A stretch of DNA of 64,000 bases from Natronorubrum halophilum (GCF_003670115.1 NZ_QQTY01000004.1:558001-622000), one strand, 5' to 3'. Shown: positions 54,051 to 63,430, counted from the first letter of the stretch. Numbers and translations: made by a program. Notes: generated from the sequence alone by a model not told the origin.

Positions 54051-54320
54051 CTACTCGAGAACGTCCGGCGGACGCTGGTCTCCAGTCGTATTCTCCCCAG
54101 GGTCGATTCCCAGTTCGCGAAGCTCCGCATCGGTCGGATCGCTCCCGCTGTCTCCCTCGTGGAGTGCAACTGCGTCGTCGAGGTTTTCCAGTGCAGTCTC
54201 TCGAGTCGGGCCTTGGCTGGTGACTCCCGTCTCGACATCTGTGGCAACCCACCAGTCCTCCTCACGCCAGAGGCGGATCTCATCGTCGTGGGTGTCACCG
54301 CCGCTCACTGAACTGGCCAT
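54051..54320 (-). CDS. hicB: HicB-family antitoxin
   Basis: 89 residues from MASSVSGGDTHDDEIRLW. It has the partial RNase H-like fold of HicB (EDWWVATDVETGVTSQGPTRETALENLDDAVALHE) and a disordered acidic C-terminus (GDSGSDPTDAELRELGIDPGEN), instead of a separate DNA-binding domain. A minus-strand CTTATGCG near 54350 is a possible TATA box. Antitoxin gene precedes toxin. Confidence 0.9.
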   Translation of the reverse strand: MASSVSGGDTHDDEIRLWREEDWWVATDVETGVTSQGPTRETALENLDDAVALHEGDSGSDPTDAELRELGIDPGENTTGDQRPPDVLE

Positions 54321-54379
54321 TATGTCTCTGAATTGGGGAACGATTCGCATAAGCGTTCGGCTCTGGCTCGGCTGCGGCC

Positions 54380-54550
54380 GTCGAGACCAACGCCACCAAT
54401 GCGACGGGCAGCGTCTCGGTCAACACGGACTACCTCGTTGTCGACGAGAGTCCGAGGCAGACGAAATGCGACGACGCCGGGGACAACGACGTGCTGATCG
54501 TCGACGAGGACGAGTTCCGGGAGCTGCTGGCGGAGAGGGGGGATGAGTGA
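54380..54550 (+). pseudogene. Degraded duplicate of the ligA 3' end
   Basis: The stretch 54381-54530 aligns without gaps to 53581-53730 of ligA at a constant offset of exactly 800 bases, and about 128 of 150 positions match by my hand count. It encodes the BRCT tail with substitutions (ending LLAERGDE then TGA) and has no start or upstream ligase body. Together with ligA it brackets hicBA. Confidence 0.85.
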
Positions 54551-54652
54551 GCACCCGCTGGGTGCGAACGGATCGGCTGGGGAGGGCGTGGAGTTCATCG
54601 TTGCCAGTATCAGCGTCACGCTCGCCGCTCTCGCCTCCGTCGCGCTGTCTCA

Positions 54653-55660
54653 TCAGGTTTCGATTGCGAGGCGTTCCGCAACCTCCCGCACCGCCTCGAG
54701 TCCCTGTACCTCTCCCTCCTGTTCAGGCAAGGTCACCACTTCGAGGCCGGGAAACGCCTCCCGAACCTCCGACACTCGCCTCGAGTGGCGCTCGTACCGC
54801 GACTGACAGCGCGCACAGCCCTCCTCGGGGTCCTCGAAGACGCGGTTTACGACGAGCCGATCGATCCGAATCTCGGCCTCTCGCAGCGTCTCGACCAGCC
54901 GTTCGGACTCGGCGATGGCCATCCCCTCCGGGATGAGCACGACGCGAAATTCCGTGCGCTCCGAATCCCTGAGCACGTCCTGCGCGCGCTCGAGACGCGC
55001 TTGAAACGCCTCGAGGCTCTCTTCGTCGCCACCCCTGCTGCCGGTCATCACCGACATCGGACCGAACACCGCCGACTTGGCCGCGTCGCCGATTCGCCGC
55101 GCCTGCCCGCGAAGCGAGCGGAGCGTCTCGAGGGCCGGCCCAATCACTGCGGGCGTGTCGAACAGCCGGAGGGTGTGGCCCGTCGGCGCGGTGTCGAAGA
55201 CCACAACGTCCCACTCGCCGGAGTCGGCGTACTCGACGAGCAGGTCCAGCGCCGCGATTTCGTCGCTGCCCGCGGGTGCGCCCGACGCGAAGATCCGTTC
55301 GACCTCCTCGTCCGAGAGCCGGATGCCGGCGCTGCGGAGATCCGCGGCGAGCGCCGTCGCTAGCTTCTCGTAGCGTTCCTGCTGGGTTTCGGCGTCGATT
55401 TCGACGGCCCAGAGGCTGCCGCCCTCGTCGAGGTCGATGCTCCCGTCGTCGCTCCTCTCGAGCCCGGGACCGCCCCCCAGATCGACTTCGCTCGGTTCGG
55501 ACCCGAGGTGGGTCTCGAGCGAGTCCGACAGCGAGTGGGCCGGATCGGTCGAGACGAGCAGCGTCTTCCGGCCCGCGTCGGCGAGGCGAAGGCCGGTAGC
55601 CGCCGCACAGGTCGTCTTCCCGACGCCGCCTTTCCCGCCGTAGAAGATGCAGTCGGTCAC
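54653..55660 (-). CDS. ArsA/Get3-family anion- or tail-anchor-related ATPase
   Basis: 335 residues, single ATPase domain. Deviant P-loop YGGKGGVGKTTCAAATGLRLA (7-27), switch I/II segments VSTDPAHSLSDSLETHLG and VVFDTAPTGHTLRLFDTP, and a CxxC at 282-285 (CARC) like the zinc site of Get3. The single-domain form, CxxC and haloarchaeal source favour a Get3-like (TRC40) role over arsenite efflux; no arsB is nearby. Membrane-protein targeting is inference. Confidence 0.88.
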   Translation of the reverse strand: MTDCIFYGGKGGVGKTTCAAATGLRLADAGRKTLLVSTDPAHSLSDSLETHLGSEPSEVDLGGGPGLERSDDGSIDLDEGGSLWAVEIDAETQQERYEKLATALAADLRSAGIRLSDEEVERIFASGAPAGSDEIAALDLLVEYADSGEWDVVVFDTAPTGHTLRLFDTPAVIGPALETLRSLRGQARRIGDAAKSAVFGPMSVMTGSRGGDEESLEAFQARLERAQDVLRDSERTEFRVVLIPEGMAIAESERLVETLREAEIRIDRLVVNRVFEDPEEGCARCQSRYERHSRRVSEVREAFPGLEVVTLPEQEGEVQGLEAVREVAERLAIET

Positions 55661-55780
55661 GGTCGCGGGTACGGCCGGCAGATACCTAAATACGTTGTCA
55701 GGACTCGAGGAACGTCTTCGCTACGGACTCGTGAGTCGGCTCGAGAACGAACCGTCCGCGTAAAAATCGACGGCCGCCGA

Positions 55781-56755
55781 TCAGAGGTCGACGCGGTCGA
55801 ACCGCCAGAGGGCGATCCCGATCGGGACGACGATCCAGAGCAGCAGGATGATGAAGGAGAACCAGTTTTGCAGGTAGAACGGAACGTCGCCCGTGAAATA
55901 AAACTCCGGATAGGAGGTTCCGAGTTCGCTTCCGCCGGTCGAACTAAGGACAGTGATCGCGTTCCCGAAGGCGTTACCCGGGTCGATCATGTCGATGAAT
56001 AGCGCCCAATCGGGAACTCGCTCCCCTGTCATCTGTTGTACGGCTCCGTCGGGTCCAGTGAATTCCCTCGTGTAGCTGACACCCTCGATGGTGCCGCGAC
56101 TGATCAAGAGCTGGAACGCGGTCTGGATCGCGTTCCAGACGATGTAGAACATGAGGAACACGCCGAACATCGCAGCCCCCGCGATGGTCGTCGATCGGGT
56201 TATCGACGAGAGCGTGACGGCGATGCTCGTATAGGCGACGCCGTAGATGATCGCCATCAGGAGCAAGCTGCCGTAGTTGACGATGTCGAACCCGCCGAGC
56301 AACACTGCAACGACGGCTGCGGCAAGCACGAACCCGACGAGTAACGAGACGGACAGGACCGCCGACCGTCCGACGAGTTTGCCGAGGAGGACGTCCTTTC
56401 GGGAGTGGGGCAGCGAGAGCAGGATCTTGATACTCCCCGTTTCGCGCTCGCCGGCGATGGCTTTCCAGCCCAGTACCAGCGCGATCAGCGGGATAACGAG
56501 CCGCGTGATCTGACTGACGAAGAGGATGAGTGCTTCCGTCGTCGCCCCCTCCGCTGCGATGTCCTCGCCGAAGTACGAGATCACTCCCGTCACGGCGACC
56601 AACAGGAGGAAGAAGAAAACGCTCAGTCCCCAGAACGTCCAGGACCGGACCGCGTCCTGGAAGTCCTTCTTCGCGATGGCGCGAACGCTCGCGAGGTTGA
56701 TCGAACTCGAGCCCGATCCCGAACTCGCCGTACCGGTGCCGGTTTCGGTGCTCAT
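55781..56755 (-). CDS. ABC-2 type transporter permease
   Basis: 324 residues. The cytoplasmic N-terminus ends RAIAKKDFQDAVRSWTFWGLSVFFFLLLV, followed by about six membrane helices; a large loop between the fifth and sixth (VSYTREFTGPDGAVQQMTGERVPDWALFIDMI) is extracytoplasmic. The end is IILLLWIVVPIGIALWRFDRVDL. NosY/ABC-2 exporters act in heme, copper or drug efflux; substrate unknown. It overlaps its ATPase stop by four bases. Confidence 0.9.
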   Translation of the reverse strand: MSTETGTGTASSGSGSSSINLASVRAIAKKDFQDAVRSWTFWGLSVFFFLLLVAVTGVISYFGEDIAAEGATTEALILFVSQITRLVIPLIALVLGWKAIAGERETGSIKILLSLPHSRKDVLLGKLVGRSAVLSVSLLVGFVLAAAVVAVLLGGFDIVNYGSLLLMAIIYGVAYTSIAVTLSSITRSTTIAGAAMFGVFLMFYIVWNAIQTAFQLLISRGTIEGVSYTREFTGPDGAVQQMTGERVPDWALFIDMIDPGNAFGNAITVLSSTGGSELGTSYPEFYFTGDVPFYLQNWFSFIILLLWIVVPIGIALWRFDRVDL

Positions 56756-57678
56756 CGCGCGTGCACCTCCGTGCCCGTGGTGTAGGACTGGAAGACGTCT
56801 TCGAGGCTCGCCTCCCGCGTCGAGAAGTCTTTGACCTCGATGCCGCGGTCCTCGAGCGCGGAGAGGACGGCGGTCTTCGAGCCGGTCACCTGCACGACGA
56901 CCGTCGGCGGGCTCTGGCTCTCGACGGCGGCGTCGCCGACGTCCGGCAGCGAGCGAATCGCCTGTAGCGTCTCGTCGTCGAATCGATCGACGGTGACGCG
57001 GAGGGTCGTTCCGCCGCCGACGGAGTCGCGAAGCCCCTCGACGGTATCGACGGCGACCATCTCGCCGTCACGAAGGATGCCGACGCGGTCACAGACCGCC
57101 TCGACTTGCTCCATGATGTGACTCGAGAAGAAGACCGTCGCGCCGCGGGCGTTCTCCTCGCGGACGATCTCTCGCATCTCGCGCGCGCCGTTGGGGTCCA
57201 GTCCCGTCGACGGCTCGTCGAGGATCAGCAAGTCGGGTTCGCCGACCAGCGCCATCGCGAGCATGAGCCGCTGGGACATCCCCTTTGAGTAGCCGCCGGC
57301 CTTTTTGTCGATGGCGTCGCGGAGGCCGACGCGCTCGAGGAGCGCCTCGGGTTCGTCGTCGGTGCCTTTCGAGTCGATCGCGAACTCGAGGTGCTGGCGC
57401 GCGGTCAGCCGATCGTAGGTTTCGACGCCTTCGGGGAGGACGCCCGTCCGGGACCGAATTTCGCGGCTGTGGTCCCGTGCGTCGAGGCCCAGCACCGTCA
57501 CCTCGCCGTTGGTCGGCCGGATGAAGTCGAGAACGACGTTGATCGTCGTCGATTTGCCGGCACCGTTCGGACCTAAAAAGCCGAATACCTCGCCCTCTTC
57601 GACCCGAAACGAGAGGTCATCGAGTGCGAGTTCCTGACCGTAGGCTTTGGTCAAGTTGTCGACTGTGATTGCTGGCAT
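56752..57678 (-). CDS. ABC transporter ATP-binding protein (CcmA/NatA type)
   Basis: 308 residues from MPAITVDNLTKAYGQELALDDLSF. Walker A GPNGAGKST, Q-loop, signature YSKGMSQRLMLAMAL, Walker B LLILDEPSTGLDP and H-loop SSHIMEQVEAVCD. The C-terminal 85 residues, after the ATPase domain, form a regulatory domain of the DrrA/NatA type ending QSYTTGTEVHAR. Upstream in-frame sequence is not used, since residues there lack acidity. Coupled by ATGA overlap to the permease. Confidence 0.92.
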   Translation of the reverse strand: MPAITVDNLTKAYGQELALDDLSFRVEEGEVFGFLGPNGAGKSTTINVVLDFIRPTNGEVTVLGLDARDHSREIRSRTGVLPEGVETYDRLTARQHLEFAIDSKGTDDEPEALLERVGLRDAIDKKAGGYSKGMSQRLMLAMALVGEPDLLILDEPSTGLDPNGAREMREIVREENARGATVFFSSHIMEQVEAVCDRVGILRDGEMVAVDTVEGLRDSVGGGTTLRVTVDRFDDETLQAIRSLPDVGDAAVESQSPPTVVVQVTGSKTAVLSALEDRGIEVKDFSTREASLEDVFQSYTTGTEVHAR

Positions 57679-57761
57679 GCCTGTGTTGACTCGGTGTTCA
57701 CCGATAAGAGTTGTCACTTCCTCGTGAAAGTATTCCAACCGAAACCGCGGAACAAACGCAC

Positions 57762-58031
57762 CTATATGGGATCGTCGGGATCGTACCGCTCGGCGGTCCG
57801 GTCGACCTCCGATGCGTAGCGCTCTCTGGTTTCCTCGTCGGTGACCGGCTCGAGTTCGGCTTCCGGAACCGCCGTCGCCGCGGTAACCGGCGAACCGGTT
57901 TGCAGCGACGTCGAGGACCGCTCTCGCTGGTGGTAGCGCGAGCCGTCGGGCGTCGCGTAGATGATCGTGACGAGATTGCGGTCGTCGAACGTTCGTTCGA
58001 CCAGCCAGCATCGGACCGTCGACTCACTCAT
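57762..58031 (-). CDS. Small haloarchaeal protein of unknown function
   Basis: 89 residues: STVRCWLVERTFDDRNLVTIIYATPDGSRYHQRERS forms a two-strand beta segment, followed by a helical, acidic tail (EETRERYASEVDRTAERYDPDDPI). It occurs upstream of transporter genes in haloarchaea. Function unknown. 83 bases upstream of the ABC ATPase on the same strand. Confidence 0.7.
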   Translation of the reverse strand: MSESTVRCWLVERTFDDRNLVTIIYATPDGSRYHQRERSSTSLQTGSPVTAATAVPEAELEPVTDEETRERYASEVDRTAERYDPDDPI

Positions 58032-58144
58032 GCTGAGCCCTTGCAGGTCGATACCCGAGAATGTACCGCCGTCGGTTTCGCACGTCGTGGAAGACGCCGC
58101 GAACTACTTGCGGACCGACGGTGAAGGGACCACGAACGAAACCA

Positions 58145-58780
58145 ATGCTCGGATCCTGGGACGAGCACGTCGACGAACTGCTGTACGACGGCGAGCGCGA
58201 ACAGCGACGCGTCGACCTCGAGGCCGCGACGGTCGTCGTCACGAACGATCGGATACTCGTGTTGACGCCCGACGGAGACGGCTCGAACTACCGCCACGTC
58301 GAGCGGCCGAACGTCGCGCGGGTCTCCGTCGAGACCGACAGCGCGCTTCGACAGCTCTTCTGGGCGACCGTCGCGTTATTCCTCGGTCTCGGGGTGCTCA
58401 TCGCGGCGGTGACGTACGATCTCGCCTCGCTCGTTGACGGCGGGTCCCCCGCCGATAGCGATACCTTCGGCGTCGCCGAGAGCGCCCGCGAAATCGTCCA
58501 AACCCTGCTCACCGCGTTGGATCTGACCGTCCTCGCGGGCGGCGTCCTGCTGGTGGCTATCGCCGCCGCGTTCTTCGTCCGGTACGTTCGATCGCGCTCG
58601 CGTCGCCTCGTCGTCCGGGTGAGCGGCGACGACGATATCGTACTCCCGGTTACCGACGCGGACCTCGAGGCCGACCGGACGGTCGATCTGGCGGAGGCGA
58701 TCGGACCGGGATCGACGGCGAGGAGCGAGGGGGTCGGCGGCGACCCCGATCCGATACCCGGGTCCGAGGAGTCAGGCTGA
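58145..58780 (+). CDS. Haloarchaeal membrane protein with two transmembrane helices
   Basis: 211 residues from [26 protein letters not shown]. The N-terminal soluble part (20-75) has a [31 protein letters not shown] beta pattern like bacterial PH-like domains. Two helices follow (about 73-95 and 130-152), then a charged, acidic tail. No enzyme motif. Divergent from the small protein gene; upstream of uvrC by 26 bases. Confidence 0.72.
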   Translation: MLGSWDEHVDELLYDGEREQRRVDLEAATVVVTNDRILVLTPDGDGSNYRHVERPNVARVSVETDSALRQLFWATVALFLGLGVLIAAVTYDLASLVDGGSPADSDTFGVAESAREIVQTLLTALDLTVLAGGVLLVAIAAAFFVRYVRSRSRRLVVRVSGDDDIVLPVTDADLEADRTVDLAEAIGPGSTARSEGVGGDPDPIPGSEESG

Positions 58781-58806
58781 AAGCCGTTGACGTCCTAGGC
58801 CCGTCG

Positions 58807-60573
58807 ATGAACGCCGACGCGGTTCGCGAGCGAGCGGGGTCGTTACCGCGCGAGCCTGGCGTCTACCAGTTCCAGGCCGAGAGAACGACGCTCTACGTCG
58901 GGAAGGCGGTCGATCTCAGGAGCCGGGTCCGCTCCTACGCCGACCCGCGTAGCGCGCGGATCCGCCGAATGGTCGATCGCGCCGACGGCCTCGAGATCGC
59001 CGTCACCGACACCGAGACGCAGGCCCTCCTGCTCGAGGCGAACCTGATCAAGCGCCACCAGCCGCGGTACAACGTCCGGCTCAAAGACGACAAGTCGTAC
59101 CCGATGGTTCAACTGACGAGTCACGAGGCTCCGAAGATCGAAATCACGCGCGACCCGGACGAATCCGCGACCGTCTTCGGTCCGTATACGAACAAGGGAC
59201 AGGTCGAGACCGTCGTGAAGGCCCTGCGCGAAACGTATGGCGTCCGGGGCTGCTCGGACCACAAGTACGCGGGCCGCGACCGTCCCTGCCTGGACTACGA
59301 AATGGGGCTCTGTACGGCTCCCTGTACCCGCGAGATCGATCTCGAGGGCTACGCGGAAGACGTGACCGCAGTCGAACGCTTCCTCGAGGGCGAGGCGGGA
59401 ATCCTCGCCGACCCGTTGCGCAGAGCGATGGAGGCCGCAGCCCAGGACCGAAACTTCGAGCGCGCGGCGAACATGCGAGACCGACTCGAGACCGTCGAGG
59501 CCTTCCACGGCGGGGGCGGCGAGGCGGTCCAGTCGGTCGGCGACGAACGGCGCGTCGATGTCCTCGGGGTCGCGATCGAGGGCGAGGACGCGACCGTCGC
59601 CCGTCTGCGTGCGGAAACCGGGAAACTGGTCGATCGGGACCGACACACGCTCGAGGCCCCGGGTGCGGGCGCGGCGGTTGGGAGCGAACCCGACGCGGAC
59701 GAGGGCGGCGTCCCCGCCGTTCTCGCCGCCTTCATCGTCCAGTACTACGCCGAGCGCGAACTCCCCGACGCCGTGCTCCTGCCCGAGCGCCACGGCGATA
59801 GCGAGGTTGCGGCGTGGCTCGAGGCCGAAGGCGTCTCGGTTCGCGTCCCCGGCGCGGGACGCGAGGCGAAACTCGTCGAACTCGCGCTCAAGAACGCCCG
59901 GCGAAACGTCGGCGGTCGCGACGAGTGCGGGATGCTCGCGGACGCCCTCGAGATCGAGTCGGCCCGGCGGATCGAGGGCTTCGACGTGAGCCACGCGCAG
60001 GGAACGGCGGCGGTCGGCAGCAACGTCACCTTCGTCGACGGCAGCGCCGAGAAGGCGGACTACCGGCGAAAGAAGCTGACCGACCAGAACGACGACTACG
60101 ACAACATGCGCGCCTTGCTCGAGTGGCGCGCCAGCCGCGCCGTCGAGGGCCGCGACGATCGCCCGGATCCCGATTTGCTGGTGATCGACGGCGGCGAGGG
60201 TCAACTCGAGGCCGCGCGCGACGCCCTGTCGGCGGTGGGCTGGGACGTGCCGGCGATCGCGTTGGCGAAGGCCGAGGAGCGCGTGGTTACGCCCCATCGC
60301 CAGTTCTCGTGGCCGTCGGACGCGCCGCACCTGCACCTCCTCCAGCGGGTGCGCGACGAGTCACACCGATTCGCCGTCCAGTACCACCAGACCGTCCGGG
60401 ACGAGGTGAAGACGGTTCTCGACGACGTCCCCGGAATCGGCCCCGAAACCAGAAAGCGGCTGCTCGGGCGTTTCGGCAGCGTCGAAAACGTCCGAGAGGC
60501 GAGCCTCGAGGATCTCGAGAGCGTCTCCGGCATCGGGACGAAGACGGCAGAGACGCTCAAATCGCGTCTGTAG
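58807..60573 (+). CDS. uvrC: UvrABC system protein C
   Basis: 588 residues. GIY-YIG nuclease domain: [27 protein letters not shown]; a UVR domain around [19 protein letters not shown]; the RNase H-like second nuclease region with [22 protein letters not shown]; and two C-terminal HhH motifs ([44 protein letters not shown]). It makes both incisions in nucleotide excision repair. Haloarchaea acquired Uvr from bacteria. The end of uvrB is 3 kb downstream, on the opposite strand. Confidence 0.95.
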   Translation: MNADAVRERAGSLPREPGVYQFQAERTTLYVGKAVDLRSRVRSYADPRSARIRRMVDRADGLEIAVTDTETQALLLEANLIKRHQPRYNVRLKDDKSYPMVQLTSHEAPKIEITRDPDESATVFGPYTNKGQVETVVKALRETYGVRGCSDHKYAGRDRPCLDYEMGLCTAPCTREIDLEGYAEDVTAVERFLEGEAGILADPLRRAMEAAAQDRNFERAANMRDRLETVEAFHGGGGEAVQSVGDERRVDVLGVAIEGEDATVARLRAETGKLVDRDRHTLEAPGAGAAVGSEPDADEGGVPAVLAAFIVQYYAERELPDAVLLPERHGDSEVAAWLEAEGVSVRVPGAGREAKLVELALKNARRNVGGRDECGMLADALEIESARRIEGFDVSHAQGTAAVGSNVTFVDGSAEKADYRRKKLTDQNDDYDNMRALLEWRASRAVEGRDDRPDPDLLVIDGGEGQLEAARDALSAVGWDVPAIALAKAEERVVTPHRQFSWPSDAPHLHLLQRVRDESHRFAVQYHQTVRDEVKTVLDDVPGIGPETRKRLLGRFGSVENVREASLEDLESVSGIGTKTAETLKSRL

Positions 60574-60699
60574 CGTCCCGCCGTCGAACCGACACACCCT
60601 CGCCATTTCGTCGCCGACCAACGTGGTGGTTCTCGAGTCGATCACGATCGTTGCGAAAGCAGGGACAGGGCTATCCACGCTGCGATACTATGAGTACCG

Positions 60700-60996
60700 A
60701 TGGCAAACGACGACGAACTCGACGACTTGCTCGACGAACTCGACAGCGGGGGCGACCTCGAGACCTCGCAGCAGGTCCTGTCGATCCGGACTGAAAGTCG
60801 CCGGTACGACAAGCCGGTGACGATCGTCGAGGGGTTCGATCTCGAGCCGTCCGAGATCAAATCGATCGCCTCGGACCTCAAGAGTTCGATGGGAACGGGT
60901 GGAACGGTCGACGACGGACGTATCGAACTGCAGGGCGACCACCGGGATCGCGTTCCCGACCTGCTTCGCGAGCGCGGGTTCGACGTTCGGGAGTGA
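60700..60996 (+). CDS. sui1: Translation initiation factor aSUI1 (eIF1-like)
   Basis: 98 residues. N-terminal acidic arm DELDDLLDELDSGGDLETSQQVLSI, then the SUI1 fold: RTESRRYDKPVTIVEGFDLEPSEIKSIASDLKSSMGTGGTVDDGRIELQGDH. The family's basic loop GTGGT and the GDHRDRVPDLLRERGF end are present. It monitors start-codon selection on the small subunit. Unusually acidic for the family, as expected in a halophile. Confidence 0.93.
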   Translation: MANDDELDDLLDELDSGGDLETSQQVLSIRTESRRYDKPVTIVEGFDLEPSEIKSIASDLKSSMGTGGTVDDGRIELQGDHRDRVPDLLRERGFDVRE

Positions 60997-61075
60997 GTGC
61001 GCTCTGTCGCCGGCCGACTGTGGCAGCCGATGCTACGGCCGAAGTCACTTTATGCCACCCATCTCAAAGAGCGGT

Positions 61076-61642
61076 ATGAACATTCGGCCGGCGGAATCCG
61101 GCGATTTCGAGGCGATCAAGGCCGTCGCCCGCGAGGCGTGGCACGACGCCTACGACGAACTCGAGGCTGACCTGATCGACCGGACGGTGGACGACTGGTA
61201 CACCGACGACTCGATGCCCCTCGGGGCACCCGGTACGGTCGTCCTCGTCGTCGAAAGCGCGGAGCGACATCGGGGGAACGCGGATCGTTCTCGACCGGTG
61301 GAAGACGAAGAAGAGTCCGCGAACGAAAGCCGGTCGGAGTCCGGTGACGGCGGCGACATCGTCGGCTTCACTCACGCCGTCGCGCAGGGAGAGACGGCCG
61401 ACATCCTCCGGATGTACGTCCAACCCGACGCACAGGGCGAGGGGATCGGGACCGACCTGCACGAATACCTGCTCGAGCAACTCGAGATTTACGACGTCGA
61501 GCGCGTTCGGTCGTTCGACTTCGCGTTCAACGACACCAGCCGTCGCTTCTACGAGAGGCTGGGCTTCGAACGGACCGACACCGGTGAGGTCACGATCGAG
61601 GGCGAGCAGTACGACGAGGCGGTCTACACGCTCGACCTCTGA
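61076..61642 (+). CDS. GNAT-family N-acetyltransferase
   Basis: 188 residues from MNIRPAESGDFEAIKAVAREAWHDAYDELEA. Motif A with the acetyl-CoA-binding loop is DILRMYVQPDAQGEGIGTDLHEYLLEQLE, followed by DFAFNDTSRRFYERLGFERTDTGEV. An acidic insertion at about 63-95 (RPVEDEEESANESRSESGDG) is non-conserved. Substrate unknown. An upstream ATG at 61052 is possible. Confidence 0.88.
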   Translation: MNIRPAESGDFEAIKAVAREAWHDAYDELEADLIDRTVDDWYTDDSMPLGAPGTVVLVVESAERHRGNADRSRPVEDEEESANESRSESGDGGDIVGFTHAVAQGETADILRMYVQPDAQGEGIGTDLHEYLLEQLEIYDVERVRSFDFAFNDTSRRFYERLGFERTDTGEVTIEGEQYDEAVYTLDL

Positions 61643-61800
61643 GCGCTGCGAAAACGGCGTTCGAGTCGACCGGCCGGGAGGTGCCACTCTAACGCGGTGA
61701 GAACCCAGTTGTCCGTTCCGACGACGACGCCGTCGGCTATCGCCGGGCCGGTCGCGTACTCGCCCTTGAGCGAGTCACGGTTGAGGCTATCTATCCGATT
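61630..61800 (-). pseudogene. Possible remnant of a PQQ-type beta-propeller gene
   Basis: One reading frame on this strand contains a segment like a PQQ propeller blade (GPAIADGVVVGTDNWVLTALE) in an otherwise unrelated 65-codon frame. There is no signal peptide and no second blade, and it overlaps the 3' end of the GNAT gene. It may be a decayed end of a lost gene; evidence is thin. Confidence 0.35.
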
Positions 61801-61848
61801 CCTATTCTGTACCCGTGACATGAAAGTCGGTTTGCAGCTACCAGCAAC

Positions 61849-61858
61849 TATTTATCTA
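61849..61858 (+). promoter_or_regulatory. TATA box of the leader-manganese exporter unit
   Basis: TATTTATCTA is the best TATA-like element in the gap. Its centre is about 30 bases before the ATG at 61883. That predicts transcription starting near 61880, within a few bases of the leader start. Confidence 0.5.
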
Positions 61859-61864
61859 ATGGTG

Positions 61865-61880
61865 CTAAACTCATGTTTAG
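61865..61880. promoter_or_regulatory. Palindrome at the predicted transcription start of the manganese exporter unit
   Basis: CTAAAC-TCAT-GTTTAG: perfect six-base arms around a four-base centre. It ends three bases before the leader ATG and directly covers the expected transcription start. Metal-dependent DtxR/SirR-type regulators bind palindromes of similar type, but the operator sequence cannot be matched here. Confidence 0.5.
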
Positions 61881-61882
61881 GT

Positions 61883-61933
61883 ATGTCTAATCTTTGGCCC
61901 GCGGATCCACAATCCGTGGATGAGGTCCTATGA
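61883..61933 (+). CDS. Candidate 16-codon leader ORF overlapping the manganese exporter start
   Basis: It reads MSNLWPADPQSVDEVL then TGA. The stop codon is shared with the next gene's start (ATGA at 61930-61933), so a ribosome finishing the leader is positioned to reinitiate at the exporter. The predicted transcript would be leaderless at 61883, leaving the exporter dependent on this ORF. Alternatives: it is simply the true N-terminus in a different frame (unlikely, since the exporter begins in another frame) or chance. Confidence 0.45.
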   Translation: MSNLWPADPQSVDEVL

Positions 61934-63153
61934 ACGATCTCGTAACGGTCCTTCTCGAGTCGCTTCGAGACGGTTACGTACAGGTGAGTGTGTTCGTCGC
62001 GGTGACGGTGCTGGCGTTCGGACTGCTTCAATACTGGACTGACGGGGCCGTAATTAACGCGATCGAGGAGAACGAGCGGCTACAGGTACTGTTCGGCGGC
62101 CTGCTCGGGCTGACGCCCGGCTGTGGCGGCGCGATCGTCGTGATGCCGCTGTACGTCCGCGGGACGGTCAGCTTCGGAACCGTGGTCGCGACCCTCGGGG
62201 CAACGGCGGGCGACTCGGCGTTCGTCATCCTCGCTCTCGCACCCGAGGCCGCGCTGTACGCGTACGCCATCGCCTTTGTGGCCTCCGTCGCCACCGGCTA
62301 CCTCGTCGACTCGTTCGGAATGGGCGTCTCCCGCGTCGACGCTGCCGTTGCGCGGCTCTCGCCCGCGACGGCCGACGGCGGGACCGTGGTCAACGGCGGC
62401 GTCGGACCGAATCCCGCCCACGATTATGGCGGCCCGTCGCCCACCCACGCCCACGATACGGGGCCGGATCGCCGTTCTCGAGTGCTCACGCCGCTTTCTC
62501 ATCTCCTCCACGTCGCGTGGTGGCTTGCCTCCGTCGCGGGACTCGTCCTCGGGACTCTCTACTTGCTTCGGGGCGGTCCGGAAGTCGCGCTGGCGCTCGA
62601 TCTGGGCTTCGACGGCCTGTTCACCATGATCGGCGTCACCGGTGCGGTGTTGTCGCTGTACCTCTACGCGGTCGGTCGCCACTACGTCGGCGAAGGGGAG
62701 ATCGCTCGCGCTCGAGACTCCTTCGGGTCGGTGTATGACACCCTCACCCACGCGGCGATGGAGACCAGTTTCGTCACCGTCTGGGTGCTCGTGGCCTTCC
62801 TCGTCTACGAGTACGCCGTCCTCCTGACGGGGGTGAACGTCACCACCGTCGCCGCGGCGGCGGGCGTACTCGCGCCCATCGGCGGCGCAGTGGTCGGTCT
62901 GATACCCGGCTGTGGTCCCCAGATCCTGCTGGCGAGCGTTTACGCCGAGGGCGGACTGCCCTTTTCTGCGCTGTCCGCCAACGCGATCGCCCAGGACGGC
63001 GACGCCCTGTTCCCGCTGCTGGCCGTCGACGCGAAGGCCGCTATCGTCGCGACGATCTACAACTTCCTGCCCGCGGTCGTCGTCGGCGTCGCGCTCCACT
63101 TCCTGTGGAGCCCGGTCTTCGGGATGGCGGAGTTCGGGTTCGGCGTGTTGTGA
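61930..63153 (+). CDS. Putative manganese exporter (10-TM heavy-metal exporter family)
   Basis: 407 residues. Two halves, each with about five membrane helices and a PGCG motif: PGCGG at 63-67 and PGCGP at 326-330, as in the ArsP_2/putative manganese transporter family. They are joined by a cytoplasmic loop with His-rich HDYGGPSPTHAHD (about 168-180). A glycine-rich core (FGGLLGLTPGCGGAIVVMPLY) probably binds the metal. Export of Mn or another metal is inferred from the family; bacterial members are often controlled by Mn riboswitches. Start at 61930 overlaps the leader stop. Confidence 0.8.
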   Translation: MNDLVTVLLESLRDGYVQVSVFVAVTVLAFGLLQYWTDGAVINAIEENERLQVLFGGLLGLTPGCGGAIVVMPLYVRGTVSFGTVVATLGATAGDSAFVILALAPEAALYAYAIAFVASVATGYLVDSFGMGVSRVDAAVARLSPATADGGTVVNGGVGPNPAHDYGGPSPTHAHDTGPDRRSRVLTPLSHLLHVAWWLASVAGLVLGTLYLLRGGPEVALALDLGFDGLFTMIGVTGAVLSLYLYAVGRHYVGEGEIARARDSFGSVYDTLTHAAMETSFVTVWVLVAFLVYEYAVLLTGVNVTTVAAAAGVLAPIGGAVVGLIPGCGPQILLASVYAEGGLPFSALSANAIAQDGDALFPLLAVDAKAAIVATIYNFLPAVVVGVALHFLWSPVFGMAEFGFGVL

Positions 63154-63430
63154 CCGGCTCTGGGTAGCGCCCAGTCGCTGACATGCTCTGTATTACTCCG
63201 TAAGGCCGAGCTGTCGGTCTTTTTCATCGAAGTGTTTGCGCCTCGGGTTCGTCGGAGACGAACCCGAGGCGCAAAAGTTCGTTCTCTATACTTATCGCGG
63301 GCTTCACGAGTTCTTCTGAATAACGAAACCGTGATACTATCTACTGCTAACGCGAGGACTCGAGGCCGGGGATAACGCCGTCGGACTCGATTTCCACACG
63401 TAAGCACGACGATCGTACGCTGACCGATGT
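63154..63430. other. Convergent gap with a strong hairpin, no gene
   Basis: The only structure seen is the 19-base-arm hairpin at 63235-63275. No frame shows coding bias. The gap lies between the manganese exporter and uvrB stops. Confidence 0.6.
63235..63275. terminator. Perfect 19-base hairpin between convergent genes
   Basis: Arms 63235-63253 and 63257-63275 are perfect inverted repeats with a GGA loop; the outer ends are TTT and AAA, so the hairpin reads similarly on both strands. It is a candidate bidirectional terminator, or an intergenic palindromic element, since no long T run follows. Confidence 0.55.
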
